From the NCBI RefSeq assembly GCF_036057275.1, contig NZ_CP107945.1, positions 992,001-1,056,000 on the forward strand: a stretch of DNA of 64,000 nucleotides. Direction: 5' to 3'. This document shows, piece by piece, positions 9,143-18,598 of this stretch; position 1 is the first letter of the stretch; every line of letters begins with the position of its first letter. Made by a program: the position numbers and the translations under genes. The notes under the pieces were generated by a model. That model saw nothing but the letters and a program-made list of their open reading frames with translations, made no database searches and was not told the origin of the DNA. Origin of the DNA: Streptomyces sp. NBC_00390 (GTDB lineage: Bacteria > Actinomycetota > Actinomycetes > Streptomycetales > Streptomycetaceae).

Positions 9143-9970
9143 ATGGACCTCAACACCATCACCGAAGTCGTTCGACGACCGTCCGACCGGCCCGGTGCGG
9201 ACTGGCGCGAAGGCGACGCCTGGCTCGCAGGCGGTACGTGGCTGTTTTCCGCGGAGCAGCCGAGCCTTCGGCGCCTGATCGACCTGACGGCGCTGGGCTG
9301 GGATCCCCTCGTCCCGAGCGACACGGGCCTCGAAATCGGCGCAACGTGCACCATCCGCGAACTGTACGCCTTTACGCCGCCTGGCGATTGGAGCGCGGGC
9401 GCTCTCTTCGCGGAAAGCTGCGAGGCGTTCCTCTCCTCGTTCAAGGTCTGGAACGCGGCGACCGTCGGCGGCAACATCTGCATGTCGTTGCCTGCCGGCC
9501 CGATGATCACGCTGACGGTCGCACTCGAGGCAGAATACGAACTGTGGGCTCAGGACGGGTCCGCGCGCATCGTCGATGCCCTCGACTTCGTGACCGGCGA
9601 CAACCGGAACATCCTTGCTCCCGGGGAAGTCCTGCGACGCATCGACATTCCGGCGCGCGCCCTGAGGAAACGCGCCGCGCACCGCCGCTTCACACTGACC
9701 CGCCTCGGCCGTTCGACGGTATTCCTCATCGGTACCCGAACGCCAGGAGAGAACGACCTGCTGCTCACCGTCACAGCCGGCACGACACGGCCTGTGCGCA
9801 TTGCTTTCGCCACCATGCCCGATGCCCGGACCCTGCAGCAGAGCATCGAGGCCGTCCCCGCCGACGTCTGGTTCGCCGATCCCAACGGGACCCCCGGCCA
9901 CCGTCGCGATCTGACAAAGCACTTCGCCGAAGAGATTCGTCGCGAACTCACGGCAGGGGGCGTGGCATGA
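9143..9970 (+). CDS. FAD-binding subunit of a xanthine dehydrogenase-family molybdenum hydroxylase
   Basis: A 275-residue protein of the CoxM/XdhB-type FAD subunit family, which passes electrons from the FeS clusters of the partner subunit to the final acceptor. The N-terminal part holds LAGGTWLFSAEQP, corresponding to the first FAD-binding loop (AGGT), and the second loop is visible as NAATVGGNICMSLPAG. The C-terminal domain is the CO-dehydrogenase flavoprotein fold. Its stop overlaps the start of the FeS/Mo subunit by four bases (ATGA). Codon use looks slightly less GC3-extreme by eye than the neighbouring toxin operon. Confidence 0.88.
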   Translation: MDLNTITEVVRRPSDRPGADWREGDAWLAGGTWLFSAEQPSLRRLIDLTALGWDPLVPSDTGLEIGATCTIRELYAFTPPGDWSAGALFAESCEAFLSSFKVWNAATVGGNICMSLPAGPMITLTVALEAEYELWAQDGSARIVDALDFVTGDNRNILAPGEVLRRIDIPARALRKRAAHRRFTLTRLGRSTVFLIGTRTPGENDLLLTVTAGTTRPVRIAFATMPDARTLQQSIEAVPADVWFADPNGTPGHRRDLTKHFAEEIRRELTAGGVA

Positions 9971-12684
9971 CGTACATCGTGAACGGCAAGAGCGTCGACG
10001 AAGAACCGGACCCCGGCCAGTGCCTGCGCACCTTCCTCCGCTCACTCGGCCACTACGGCGTCAAAAAGGGGTGCGACGCAGGCGACTGCGGCGCATGCAC
10101 GGTGTGGCTGGACGGCAACCCGGTACACAGCTGCATCACCCCAGCTTTCCGTGCGGACGGCTCCGAGGTGACCACGATCGAGGGCATGGGATCCCCCGGC
10201 AACCTGCATCCGATGCAGCGACAGTTCCGCGACGCCCCGGGGTTCCAGTGCGGTTTCTGCACCGCTGGGATGATCATGACGTCGGCAACGTTCACCGAGG
10301 CCCAGAAAGAGGATCTGCCACGGGCGCTGAAGGGCAACCTCTGCCGCTGCACCGGCTATCGGGGGATCGAGGATGCCGTGAAGGGCGTCACAGGCGTGGA
10401 GAGCGCCGCGCCAGGAAAGGCTGTCGGGGCGAGCGTGGTCGCGCCGGCAGCCGAGGACGTGGTCACCGGTCGCGCCGAGTTCACGATGGACACCCATGTC
10501 GACGGCATGCTGCACCTCAAGGTTCTGCACTCGCCACACGCGCACGCCCGGATCGTGTCGATCGACAAGACCGCCGCACTCGCAGTTCCCGGCGTGCACC
10601 GGGTCTACAGCTGGGAAGATGTGCCGCGCAGGCGCTTCACCACGGCGATCCACTCCGACCACCTGGTGGACCCGGACGACACCTTGATCCTCGACAACAC
10701 GGTCCGCTTCGTCGGCCAACGCGTCGTTGCGGTCCTGGCCGACACGGTCGGGGCGGCAGAAGAGGGCTGTCGCAGGGTCGCCGTCGAGTACGAGGTCATG
10801 CCGGCGGTGTTCGACCCCGAGGAGGCCATGGCCGAAGGGGCGCCGCAACTGCACCGCGCGCACGATCCGTTCGCCCACGATCTCTTCCGCAACATCCTGC
10901 TCGAGATCCATTCGCACGTCGGCGATGTCGAAGCGGGGTTCGCCGAAGCCGATGTGATCCACGAAGGCACGTACTCCTCACCGCGAGTGCAGCACGCGCA
11001 TCTGGAGACCCACGGCTCGATCGCCTGGATGGAGAACGGCCGTCTGAACGTCCGTACCAGCTCACAGTCGCCGTCGATCGCGAAGGTCAAGCTCGCGCAT
11101 CTGTTCGCGCTGCGCCCGGACCAGCTCCGCGTGTTCTGCAAACGCGTCGGCGGCGGCTTCGGCGGCAAACAGGAAGTGATCTCGGAGGATCTGGTCGCGC
11201 TCGCCACGCTGGACACCGGGCGACCCGTCTGCTTCGAGTACACCCGCGAGGAGGAGTTCACCACGGCTTCGCCACGGCACCCGATGACGCTGACGGTCAA
11301 GCTCGGCGCGAAGGCGGACGGAACGCTCACGGCGTTCCAGGTCCGCAATGTGTCGAACACGGGCGCCTACGGCAACCACGGCGGCGAAACACTGTATGCG
11401 GGCGGCGCTGCCGTCATGATCTACCGCTGCCCCAACAAGAAGTACGACGCGTTCTCCGTCTACACGAACACCGTACCGAGTGGGGCACTGCGCGGATACG
11501 GGATGACGCAACCGGCGTTCGCCGTGGAATCGGCGATGAACGAACTGGCCCTCGCCCTGCACATCGATCCGCTCGAACTGCGACGACGCAATATCGTGCG
11601 ACCGGGCGATCCGCTCGTCGCCCTGCACGAGGGCCCCGACGACGTGACGTTCACCGAGGACGGGCTCGCGAAGTGCATCGATCTGGTGGACGACGCCTTG
11701 TCGCGTACAGCCCATGAGCCGTCCCCCGGCCCCGGTTGGCTCGTCGGGACCGGCGCCGCGAGTTCGCTGCACGAGACCGCGCCCCCGACCGAACACATCT
11801 CCGAGGCCTGGGTCACGCTGGGCGACGACCTCATGTACGAGGTGGCCGTCGGAACGGTCGAATTCGGCGAGGGTACGTCGACCGCGCATGTCCAGATCGC
11901 GGCCAACCAGCTGGGCACGACGCCGTCGCGGATTCGCCTGGTGCAGTCAGACACCGACCGCACGGGATTCGACACCGGCGCTTTTGCGAGTGCAGGCCTC
12001 TTCGTGTCGGGCAATGCGGTACTTCGCGCGGCCGATGCTGTGCGCGACCGCATCCTGGAGTTTGCCGCCGCGCACACAGGTGTCCATCTCGTGATGTGCT
12101 CGATGGACGACGAGGGCGTCGTCTGCGGCGACCAGCGCGTGCCGTTGACCGAACTCGTCGCACTGGCCCGAGCACGCGGCATTCGGTTCACCGCCGCACG
12201 CAAGGCCTACGGCTCACCCCGAAGCGTCGTCTCCAATACGCAGGGATTCCGGATCGCCGTCCATCGGGTCACGGGTGAGATCCGGATCCTTTACAGCGTT
12301 CAGGCGACCGACGCTGCCGTGGTCATCAACCCCGCGCAGGTCCGTGGGCAGGTGGAAGGCGGTGTGGCCCAGGGAATCGGCTTCACGCTGACCGAGAATC
12401 ACCACGTCGACGCGAACGGTGTCATGGTCAACCCCAACTTCCGCAACTACCGCATCCCCACCTACGCCGATGTCCCCCGAACCGACGTGCTCCTGGTGTC
12501 CTCGGCGGATTCCGTTGGACCCATGCGGTCGAAGGGGATGGCCGAGTGCTGTATCAACCCCGTGGCCCCCGCGTTGGCGAATGCGCTCCACGACGCCACG
12601 GGCGTCCGCTACCGGGCGCTGCCCCTGACTCCGGAACGCATCTACAGCCGGCTCAACGAGAACCAGTTGGCACCGAGGGCCTGA
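9967..12684 (+). CDS. Fused [2Fe-2S]/molybdopterin subunit of a xanthine dehydrogenase-family hydroxylase
   Basis: A 905-residue fusion. Residues 1-80 are a plant-ferredoxin-type [2Fe-2S] domain with CDAGDCGACTVW. Residues 80-145 are the helical second [2Fe-2S] domain with CGFCTAG and LCRCTGYRG. Residues 155-260 are the a/b hammerhead and the rest is the Mo-binding domain with RVGGGFGGKQE and a C-terminal MAECCINPVAPALANAL containing the catalytic-position Glu. The enzyme would hydroxylate an N-heterocycle or aldehyde using water-derived oxygen; the substrate is not readable. Most relatives encode FeS and Mo subunits separately or fuse all three, so the FeS-Mo fusion with a separate FAD subunit is notable. 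No XdhC-type maturation gene is adjacent. Confidence 0.9.
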   Translation: MTYIVNGKSVDEEPDPGQCLRTFLRSLGHYGVKKGCDAGDCGACTVWLDGNPVHSCITPAFRADGSEVTTIEGMGSPGNLHPMQRQFRDAPGFQCGFCTAGMIMTSATFTEAQKEDLPRALKGNLCRCTGYRGIEDAVKGVTGVESAAPGKAVGASVVAPAAEDVVTGRAEFTMDTHVDGMLHLKVLHSPHAHARIVSIDKTAALAVPGVHRVYSWEDVPRRRFTTAIHSDHLVDPDDTLILDNTVRFVGQRVVAVLADTVGAAEEGCRRVAVEYEVMPAVFDPEEAMAEGAPQLHRAHDPFAHDLFRNILLEIHSHVGDVEAGFAEADVIHEGTYSSPRVQHAHLETHGSIAWMENGRLNVRTSSQSPSIAKVKLAHLFALRPDQLRVFCKRVGGGFGGKQEVISEDLVALATLDTGRPVCFEYTREEEFTTASPRHPMTLTVKLGAKADGTLTAFQVRNVSNTGAYGNHGGETLYAGGAAVMIYRCPNKKYDAFSVYTNTVPSGALRGYGMTQPAFAVESAMNELALALHIDPLELRRRNIVRPGDPLVALHEGPDDVTFTEDGLAKCIDLVDDALSRTAHEPSPGPGWLVGTGAASSLHETAPPTEHISEAWVTLGDDLMYEVAVGTVEFGEGTSTAHVQIAANQLGTTPSRIRLVQSDTDRTGFDTGAFASAGLFVSGNAVLRAADAVRDRILEFAAAHTGVHLVMCSMDDEGVVCGDQRVPLTELVALARARGIRFTAARKAYGSPRSVVSNTQGFRIAVHRVTGEIRILYSVQATDAAVVINPAQVRGQVEGGVAQGIGFTLTENHHVDANGVMVNPNFRNYRIPTYADVPRTDVLLVSSADSVGPMRSKGMAECCINPVAPALANALHDATGVRYRALPLTPERIYSRLNENQLAPRA

Positions 12685-12689
12685 GCAAG

Positions 12690-13661
12690 ATGACCACCGA
12701 AAAGCTCGAAGACGCCGGCGCGACGGTCATCATCGGACTGAAGGTTCTGCCCGGACTGGAGCAGGAGTACGAAACGTGGCAGAAGAAGGTCAATGCCGCT
12801 TCCGCCCGCTACGCCGGGCACCTCGGCGCCGAGATCTCCCCGCCGACACCCGTGCAGCCCGACTGGGTCGTCGTGTACCGATTCGACTCGGTAGCCCATC
12901 TGCAAGCCTGGATGAACAGCGCAACCAGGCAGAGTCTTCTCGACATCGGCAGCAAGTACTTTGACGGCCCTGCGACCCAGCAGGTCGTCAGCGGCGGCAC
13001 ACAGCCGACGGATCCGCTGGTGACCGTCGTGGTCACCCACCGCGTACACCCGGACCACGTCGACGACTTTCTCGACTGGCAGCACCACATGAGCCAGGAG
13101 GAGAGCAAATTCGAAGGCTTTCGCGGAACCGAGATGTTCCGCCCGCTCGAGGGACTTCAGGACGAATGGACCACGCTGTACCGGTTCGACAACGCCGAAC
13201 ACCTCGATGCCTGGCTGACGTCGGCCGAGCGGCAGAAACTTCTCGCTGAAGGCGCGAAGTTCAACGACTTCAAACTGCGCACCGTCGACAACTCGTTCGG
13301 CAGCTGGTTCGCCTTCGAGGACAACGGCAAGCAAGCGCCGCCGCCCTCGGAGACCAAGACGGCCATCGCGGTCTGGGTCGGCCTGTACCCCACCGTTGTG
13401 CTGCTGACGCTCGCCCTGTCGCCCCTGCACATGCCGCTCTGGCTCGGGCTGCTTGTGGGCAACCTGCTCTCGAGTTTCATCATGAGCTTCTTCACGATGC
13501 CCTATTACGTGAACCCGCTGCTCAAGCGGTGGCTGCGGCCGAAACCGGACGAACCGGCGGCCAGGACCCACCTCGGCGGCCTCGGCATCGTCGCCGCGGT
13601 GACCGTGTTCTGGGCCTTTGTCTTCTACGCCGTCACCACCCAGATCTGGACGCTGCCCTGA
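12690..13661 (+). CDS. Tandem ABM-domain membrane protein
   Basis: A 323-residue protein with two antibiotic-biosynthesis-monooxygenase (ABM, dimeric ferredoxin-like) domains, about residues 10-100 and 105-205. They align to each other through WVVVYRFDSVAHLQAWM and WTTLYRFDNAEHLDAWL. Three membrane segments follow (about residues 228-250, 253-280 and 298-320). It begins 5 bases after the Mo-subunit stop, so it belongs to that operon. Similar two-domain proteins were grouped as COG3224; the biochemical role is unknown. Coupling to the molybdenum hydroxylase, for example further oxidation of its product at the membrane, is speculation. Confidence 0.8.
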   Translation: MTTEKLEDAGATVIIGLKVLPGLEQEYETWQKKVNAASARYAGHLGAEISPPTPVQPDWVVVYRFDSVAHLQAWMNSATRQSLLDIGSKYFDGPATQQVVSGGTQPTDPLVTVVVTHRVHPDHVDDFLDWQHHMSQEESKFEGFRGTEMFRPLEGLQDEWTTLYRFDNAEHLDAWLTSAERQKLLAEGAKFNDFKLRTVDNSFGSWFAFEDNGKQAPPPSETKTAIAVWVGLYPTVVLLTLALSPLHMPLWLGLLVGNLLSSFIMSFFTMPYYVNPLLKRWLRPKPDEPAARTHLGGLGIVAAVTVFWAFVFYAVTTQIWTLP

Positions 13662-14025
13662 CGTCGCGGCCCGCCCAGTTGGTCGTCGTGCCACGCATCC
13701 TGCCCTTCCCCTCTGACAGCGCTCCGGTACGGGACCGCTCGGTGGAGATCAGGCGGGAACACACGGCCACGCCCTACCACACCCGAAGGCCCCGCAGGGC
13801 GGAAACAGCATGACGACGGCCTGATCCGGCACCCTTCCACCGGCTTTCGGTCATTGATCCGTGAGCTGCGAGCGCACAGACAACCCAGGCTGCCGCCGCC
13901 ACCTCTCACACGATGGAAGACGGTTTCGCGCTCAGTGCCCGCCACGAACCCGGGCCGGCATGAGCGGCGTTCCGTACGCCGCTGTTCCACCACCGTCCCA
14001 TCAGGCACTCGCAGAACGAGGAATG
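13662..14025 (+). other. Intergenic region upstream of the lysyl-oxidase-like gene
   Basis: A 364-bp gap between two plus-strand genes. The frame upstream of the chosen lysyl-oxidase-like start is open back to 13861, but that part is Cys/Arg-rich, is not signal-peptide-like and would hide the signal sequence, so I leave it out. GAGGA just before 14026 is the ribosome-binding site. Nothing else was recognised. Confidence 0.4.
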
Positions 14026-15717
14026 ATGACCACATCCCACCGGGCCAGACTGTGGCGTCCGGCGCTCGCTGTCGCCGCCGCGATCGCCGTGACCGCCGGC
14101 GTCGTGGCTGCCGCTCCCGACGCCAAGAAGCAGCAGTCCACGCCGAAGCTCAGCCTGATCGCCGCCTCGACGTCGGTGACCCTGACCTCGTGGAAGGAAG
14201 ACCCGGGCGTCTACCTGGACCTCGGTACGTACCTGACCGCCGAGAACGCACCCTTCGAGTTCAAGGTGACCCGCAAGTCCTACAAGGACCCGGTCGTCGC
14301 CCAGCAGGTCATCCGCGAGGGCAAGACGGTCCGGACCAAGACGCTGCCCAAGGGCCTGGTGAAGGACTTCTCGGGGCTGCCGGACTTCGTCGAGGTCACC
14401 ATCACCGACGCGGCCGGCAAGAAGGTGCTGAGCAAGTCGGAGGCCTTCTGTCCGAACAACGCCTCCGGCCGGATCCGCCCCGACGCGCCGGCGCAGTCGA
14501 AGTACCCGCAGAGCTGTCCCGTGAACCCGTTCACCCTCGGTTCGGTGTGGGGTGTCGAGAACGGCTGGGCCTCCAACACCTACGCGGGCTACTACTCCGC
14601 CCCGGTCAAGCTGAAGGCCGGTAAGTACACCGCCAAGGTGTCCGTGGCCAAGCGCTACCGGGACCTGTTCGGCATCGCGGACAAGCCCCAGACGGTCAAG
14701 GTGACCGTGCGCGAGCAGAGCATGGAGGGCCCGGGCGGATCGGGTGGTGCCGCGAAGCACGGTGCCCACGCGGCCGGGCACTCAGGTCACGGCGCGATGC
14801 GCATGCCCGCGCCCGCCGCCGCGACCAGCGGGGCGGGACCGTCGTACAACGTCGGCCACGGGCCCTACACCCCGGCGCCGCCCGCCCTGCCGTGGGCACT
14901 GAAGAAGGCCGGGCTCCGGGCCGCAGACCTGGGCGACAGGTCGGGACAGACCGACGGCTCCCGCAAGGCTCCCGCGGAGAAGGCCAACGCCAAGCGGCCG
15001 ACCGGCAGGGCGACCGTGCCGGACGTGCCCAAGCCCGACCTCCGGTCGCTGCCCGCCTACGGCATCACCATCAGTGACGGCGGCAACGACGTTCCGGGCA
15101 AGGACTACCTGGCCTTCAGCGCCAACGTGTGGAACGCCGGCCCCGCGAAGCTGGTGGTGGACGGCTTCCGCTCGCCCGGCAAGAAGCTGATGGACGCCTA
15201 CCAGTACTTCTACGACGCCAAGGGCAAGCAGGTCGGCTACACGCCGACCGGCACCATGGAGTGGGACCCGCGTCCGGGGCACGAGCACTGGCACTTCACC
15301 GACTTCGCCAGCTACCGGCTGCTCAAGGCCGACAAGAAGGAAGCGGTGCGCAGCGGCAAGGAGGCCTTCTGCCTGGCCAACACCGACGCCGTCGACTACA
15401 CCGTGAAGAACGCCAACTGGAGCCCCGACAACACGGACCTGTCCACCGCCTGCGGCCAGGAGAACTCGATCTCCGTCCGGGAGGTGCTCGACGTCGGCTC
15501 CGGCGACACCTACAGCCAGGACCTGCCCGGCCAGTCCTTCGACATCACCAGCCTGCCGAACGGCACCTACTACATCCAGGTGCTGGCCAACCCCGAGAAG
15601 CGGCTCAAGGAGACCAACCTCAACAACAACAGCGCGCTGCGCAAGGTCGTCCTGGGCGGCCGGCCGGGCGCTCGCACGGTGACCGTGCCTGCGCACGACC
15701 TGGTCAACGCCAACTGA
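14026..15717 (+). CDS. Secreted lysyl oxidase family protein
   Basis: A 563-residue exported protein. A Sec-type signal peptide is visible (RARLWRPALAVAAAIAVTAG, then Ala-rich region ending near AAAPDA). Residues 30-220 form a beta-rich N-terminal domain with paired Cys, 220-330 is a His/Ala/Pro-rich linker, and the C-terminal 200 residues match the copper-dependent lysyl oxidase family. The copper-binding HxHxH-like motif is RPGHEHWHFTDF, and the domain ends in YYIQVLANPEKRLKETNLNN. It could oxidise amines or cross-link surface proteins outside the cell. ATG 14026 is preferred over 14023 because of spacing from GAGG. A strong terminator follows. Confidence 0.88.
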   Translation: MTTSHRARLWRPALAVAAAIAVTAGVVAAAPDAKKQQSTPKLSLIAASTSVTLTSWKEDPGVYLDLGTYLTAENAPFEFKVTRKSYKDPVVAQQVIREGKTVRTKTLPKGLVKDFSGLPDFVEVTITDAAGKKVLSKSEAFCPNNASGRIRPDAPAQSKYPQSCPVNPFTLGSVWGVENGWASNTYAGYYSAPVKLKAGKYTAKVSVAKRYRDLFGIADKPQTVKVTVREQSMEGPGGSGGAAKHGAHAAGHSGHGAMRMPAPAAATSGAGPSYNVGHGPYTPAPPALPWALKKAGLRAADLGDRSGQTDGSRKAPAEKANAKRPTGRATVPDVPKPDLRSLPAYGITISDGGNDVPGKDYLAFSANVWNAGPAKLVVDGFRSPGKKLMDAYQYFYDAKGKQVGYTPTGTMEWDPRPGHEHWHFTDFASYRLLKADKKEAVRSGKEAFCLANTDAVDYTVKNANWSPDNTDLSTACGQENSISVREVLDVGSGDTYSQDLPGQSFDITSLPNGTYYIQVLANPEKRLKETNLNNNSALRKVVLGGRPGARTVTVPAHDLVNAN

Positions 15718-15781
15718 CCGGCGCACAGCCCTGCCCTCCGCTGTCACGCGGACGCGGCTGAGGCTTTCGGCCACTGGCTCA

Positions 15782-15818
15782 GGCGTCGCCCCCGGATCAT
15801 GGTCCCGGGGGCGACGCC
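15782..15818. terminator. Strong bidirectional hairpin terminator
   Basis: A perfect 14-bp stem (15782-15795 against 15805-15818, starting GGCGTCGCCCCC) with a 9-base loop lies between the convergent lysyl-oxidase-like gene and the last gene of the minus-strand biosynthetic operon. It probably ends transcription from both sides and marks the right-to-left end of the cluster. Confidence 0.8.
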
Positions 15819-15849
15819 GCGTCGTGGCGCATGGCGACGCCACGACCCC

Positions 15850-16221
15850 TCAGTACCGCAGGCCGTCCGGCCGGCGCGGGCCGTAGCCGAAGGCGCGGTC
15901 GACGGCGATATGGGCGAGCCAGCCCAGACCGGCGACCGCTGTCGTGCGGCTGCGGGTGACCGCCGCGAGAGACAGCAGCGTGACCGGTACCGCCGGTGAG
16001 TGCAGCGTGTTGTACGGGCGCACCGCGTAGCGCGGGAGGCGTTCGAAGCCCGGGGCGGCGGCGATTGCGTAGAGCAGCGCGACGTCCGGCAGCACCGCGG
16101 CCGTCCACAGGACCTTGTTGCCCCGGCCGCCGAGCCGCGCCCCCGCCACCAGCGCCGCGACGCCGACGACTCCGCTCAACGCCCGCCCGGTGGGGGCGTG
16201 ATACGTCCAGCCCCGGGTCAT
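15850..16221 (-). CDS. DUF4260-like small membrane protein
   Basis: A 123-residue protein with three or four hydrophobic segments. The motifs YNTLHSP and GWLAHIAVDRAFGYG fit my recollection of DUF4260, whose members end in a DR-x-x-GYG signature. Function is unknown. The ATG overlaps the stop of the alpha/beta hydrolase gene by four bases, so it is the last gene of the tetronate operon. It may be a passenger or have a resistance or export-related role; nothing in the sequence decides this. Confidence 0.7.
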   Translation of the reverse strand: MTRGWTYHAPTGRALSGVVGVAALVAGARLGGRGNKVLWTAAVLPDVALLYAIAAAPGFERLPRYAVRPYNTLHSPAVPVTLLSLAAVTRSRTTAVAGLGWLAHIAVDRAFGYGPRRPDGLRY

Positions 16222-17351
16222 ACCGCCAGCCGTCCTGCCCGCCCGACGGCCGCGCGCAGCCGTCCGGCGCCGTCCGCGGCTGCCAGGGCGGCGCGGCGCA
16301 CCGGGTGGGCGCCCGACGCGCGCAGCGCCGCACGGAGCAACATCACACGTACGCGGGCGAGTTCGGCCGGAGCGCCGTGCTCGTCGTCGAGGAACAGGAC
16401 CTGGTGGGGGGCACGCGGATCGCTCAGGAGCGCGCCCGTCTCCGTCAGCGGCACGATGTCGTCCCGGAGCGCTGCGGCGTAGGTCACCGGGACACGCAGC
16501 CGGGCGAGTTCGTCCCCGGTCAGCGCCCAGGAGCGTACCGCGTCGAACACTTCGGCCGGTGGGCAGCCGATGAGATGGGCGAGCGTGTGCGCGGTGACGG
16601 CGGGGACGCCCGGGTGCCAGTCGCGGTCGAGGAAGAAGTGGTGCACAGGCGCTCCCACCGTCGCGATCCCGCGGATACGGTCGTCGCCCAGCGCGGCGCG
16701 CAGGGCCAGATGCCCGCCGAAGCTCAGGGCGACAGCGCTGGTGCGCCGTACGTCCGCACGGTCGGCCAGCGCGTCCAGAACGGCGCTGATCATGCGGTGG
16801 CTGTCGGCGCCGTAGCGCAGCGTGTTCTCGCCGACGCCGGGCAGCTCGGTGACCGCGAATGCCACGCCGAGGGCGTCGGCGCGGGCCAGGATCGGCGCCC
16901 ACTGCTCCTTGACGCTGACGATGCCGCCCATGACGAGTACCAGCGGACGCGGCCCGCCACGCAGGTCCAGACCGGCCGTCCAGCAGGCGAATTCCCCTTC
17001 GGCAAGCCGCAGTTCAAGGCGCCCGATGCCCCGCTGGGTGCGCCGCCAGCGGTCGAAGGCGGCGACGGAGCGCTCCTGGGCCAGGTGCCGGACCGCGTCG
17101 CCGGGGCCCGCGTAGGGAAAGCGGGCGAGAGCATAGTGGCGGCCCGCCTCCAGGTACCGGCCGCGGCCCGCGAGCGCGTCCCCCGCGCGGCTCCACACGA
17201 CGGGCCATGAGCCGGGCCCTTCGCCGTCGGTTCTGGAGATCCCGGCGAGCAGCCGCCTGCAGTGCTCGGGCGCGAGCCCCTGGGCGCGGGCGTGCAGGCG
17301 CACATGGCGGCGCAGCTGTGCGAGCAGCGGTTCCCTGGTGTCGCCGGTCAT
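16218..17351 (-). CDS. Alpha/beta hydrolase, candidate tetronate acetate-elimination enzyme (Agg5/AbyA5 type)
   Basis: A 377-residue protein with an N-terminal helical cap region (residues 1-120) and an alpha/beta hydrolase core. The nucleophile elbow is ALSFGGH, the likely acid is in LRDDIVPL and the likely His in DDEHGAP. In tetronate pathways an alpha/beta-hydrolase-fold enzyme removes acetate from the O-acetylated tetronate to create the exocyclic 5-methylene group (Agg5, AbyA5). The presence of all four preceding cassette genes in the same operon is the main reason for this assignment. The start codon lies inside the end of the FAD monooxygenase gene (ATGA overlap). A plain esterase is the alternative. 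Confidence 0.72.
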   Translation of the reverse strand: MTGDTREPLLAQLRRHVRLHARAQGLAPEHCRRLLAGISRTDGEGPGSWPVVWSRAGDALAGRGRYLEAGRHYALARFPYAGPGDAVRHLAQERSVAAFDRWRRTQRGIGRLELRLAEGEFACWTAGLDLRGGPRPLVLVMGGIVSVKEQWAPILARADALGVAFAVTELPGVGENTLRYGADSHRMISAVLDALADRADVRRTSAVALSFGGHLALRAALGDDRIRGIATVGAPVHHFFLDRDWHPGVPAVTAHTLAHLIGCPPAEVFDAVRSWALTGDELARLRVPVTYAAALRDDIVPLTETGALLSDPRAPHQVLFLDDEHGAPAELARVRVMLLRAALRASGAHPVRRAALAAADGAGRLRAAVGRAGRLAV

Positions 17352-18598
17352 GTCCGCTGCTCCGTCCGCACGTGCCTGGCCGCGGATCCGGGCCGCTGTC
17401 CGGGGAAGTAGGCGGGGGCGAGTACCCGGCGCTGCAGCGCGGGGCTGGCGTTCACCGCGCGGTAAACGGCCCGGCGCAGTGCTGCCGCGGGCGGGGCGGA
17501 CAGGCTGAACATCCGTTCCTGGCGCAGCTGCAGCGCCCGGGAGCGCCGCACCGCGCCCTCCCTCTCCTGCTGGAAGGAGAGGACGGCGGCGGCCAGCGCG
17601 CCGGGGAGCGCACTGCGCGGCCCGGCGAGAGCGCCGGCCAGCAGCGGGGCGAGTGCGACGGCATCGGCGAGCGCGTGATTGACGCCCTGTCCGAGGATGG
17701 GCGAGAGCGTGTGCGCGGCGTCGCCGATCAGCACGACACCGGGCGCGGACCAGCGCCGTACCTCGGTGGTGAAGATGTCGAGCAGTGCCGTGTCTGACCA
17801 GCTGAGCAGCGAGGCGACAGCCTCGGCCTCGAGCTCGGGAGCGAGCTCGGCGATCCGGGCGTGCAGCCGGTCCAGCCCGCCCGAACGCAGCTCGCGCAGC
17901 CCGCCCTTGGGAATGTTGAGCCCGATGCGCACCGTGCCGTCGGTGCTCGGCAGGAAGAGCCCGTGGCGGCCGGAGCTGATCCGCACCCGGTACGCGCGCC
18001 GGTCCCAGGCAGGCGGGAACGGCAGCTTCATCCACACCACGTCGCGGTCCAGTTCGGCGCGGCGCGCGCCGCGCCCGATGCCGCTCAGCCGGCGTACGGA
18101 GCTGTAGCGTCCGTCGGCGCCGACGGTGACCTCGGCCCGTATCTCGACCGTTCCGTCACGGGTTTTGGCGCGCACCCCGCGCACCATGGAGCCGTCCAGC
18201 AGCAGTTCGACGGCGGTGGCGGGTTCGAGCACGGTGCAGCCGCCCTGTTCGGCCGCCGCCTCGGCCAGTGCGGACAGCAGTACCGGTTGGGCGAGTTCGA
18301 CGGGATGACGGTAGGCGTACGGGAAGGTGTCGAAGCGCACGTCGAGCACGTGCGCGCCGCCGTCCGTGATCTCCAGCCGGTGCACGTCGTGTGCGTGCTC
18401 GCGCACCCGCTCCAGGACACCGAGACCCGCCAGCAGCCGTACGCCGTCGGGCGAGACGGACTCGCCGCGGAAGGCACGCGCCGTGCCCGTGCGCTGCTCC
18501 AGCAGCACCACCCGGCGGCCGAGCCGGACCAGGGCGAGGGCCAGCGCCCGGCCGCCCGGCCCGCCGCCCACGACGCACACATCGGTGCTGATCGTCAT
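17348..18598 (-). CDS. FAD-dependent monooxygenase
   Basis: A 416-residue group A flavoprotein. The dinucleotide-binding motif GGGPGGRALA is at residues 11-20, and GDAAHTLSPILGQGVNHAL, the FAD ribityl-binding segment typical of para-hydroxybenzoate-hydroxylase-like enzymes, is near residue 295. It would hydroxylate the tetronate or its acyl chain using NAD(P)H and oxygen; the substrate is inferred only from operon membership. A geranylgeranyl-reductase-like or halogenase-like role was considered, but the halogenase WxWxIP motif was not seen. The gene overlaps both neighbours by four bases. Confidence 0.82.
   Translation of the reverse strand: MTISTDVCVVGGGPGGRALALALVRLGRRVVLLEQRTGTARAFRGESVSPDGVRLLAGLGVLERVREHAHDVHRLEITDGGAHVLDVRFDTFPYAYRHPVELAQPVLLSALAEAAAEQGGCTVLEPATAVELLLDGSMVRGVRAKTRDGTVEIRAEVTVGADGRYSSVRRLSGIGRGARRAELDRDVVWMKLPFPPAWDRRAYRVRISSGRHGLFLPSTDGTVRIGLNIPKGGLRELRSGGLDRLHARIAELAPELEAEAVASLLSWSDTALLDIFTTEVRRWSAPGVVLIGDAAHTLSPILGQGVNHALADAVALAPLLAGALAGPRSALPGALAAAVLSFQQEREGAVRRSRALQLRQERMFSLSAPPAAALRRAVYRAVNASPALQRRVLAPAYFPGQRPGSAARHVRTEQRT

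Noticed and set aside
9124..9966. Extended start for the FeS/Mo subunit
   Set aside because: That part is a shadow of the FAD subunit gene in another frame. The FeS domain begins at 9967 with an ATGA overlap.
17348..18598. Flavin-dependent halogenase
   Set aside because: The WxWxIP motif and active-site Lys pattern of halogenases were not found; a monooxygenase fits better.
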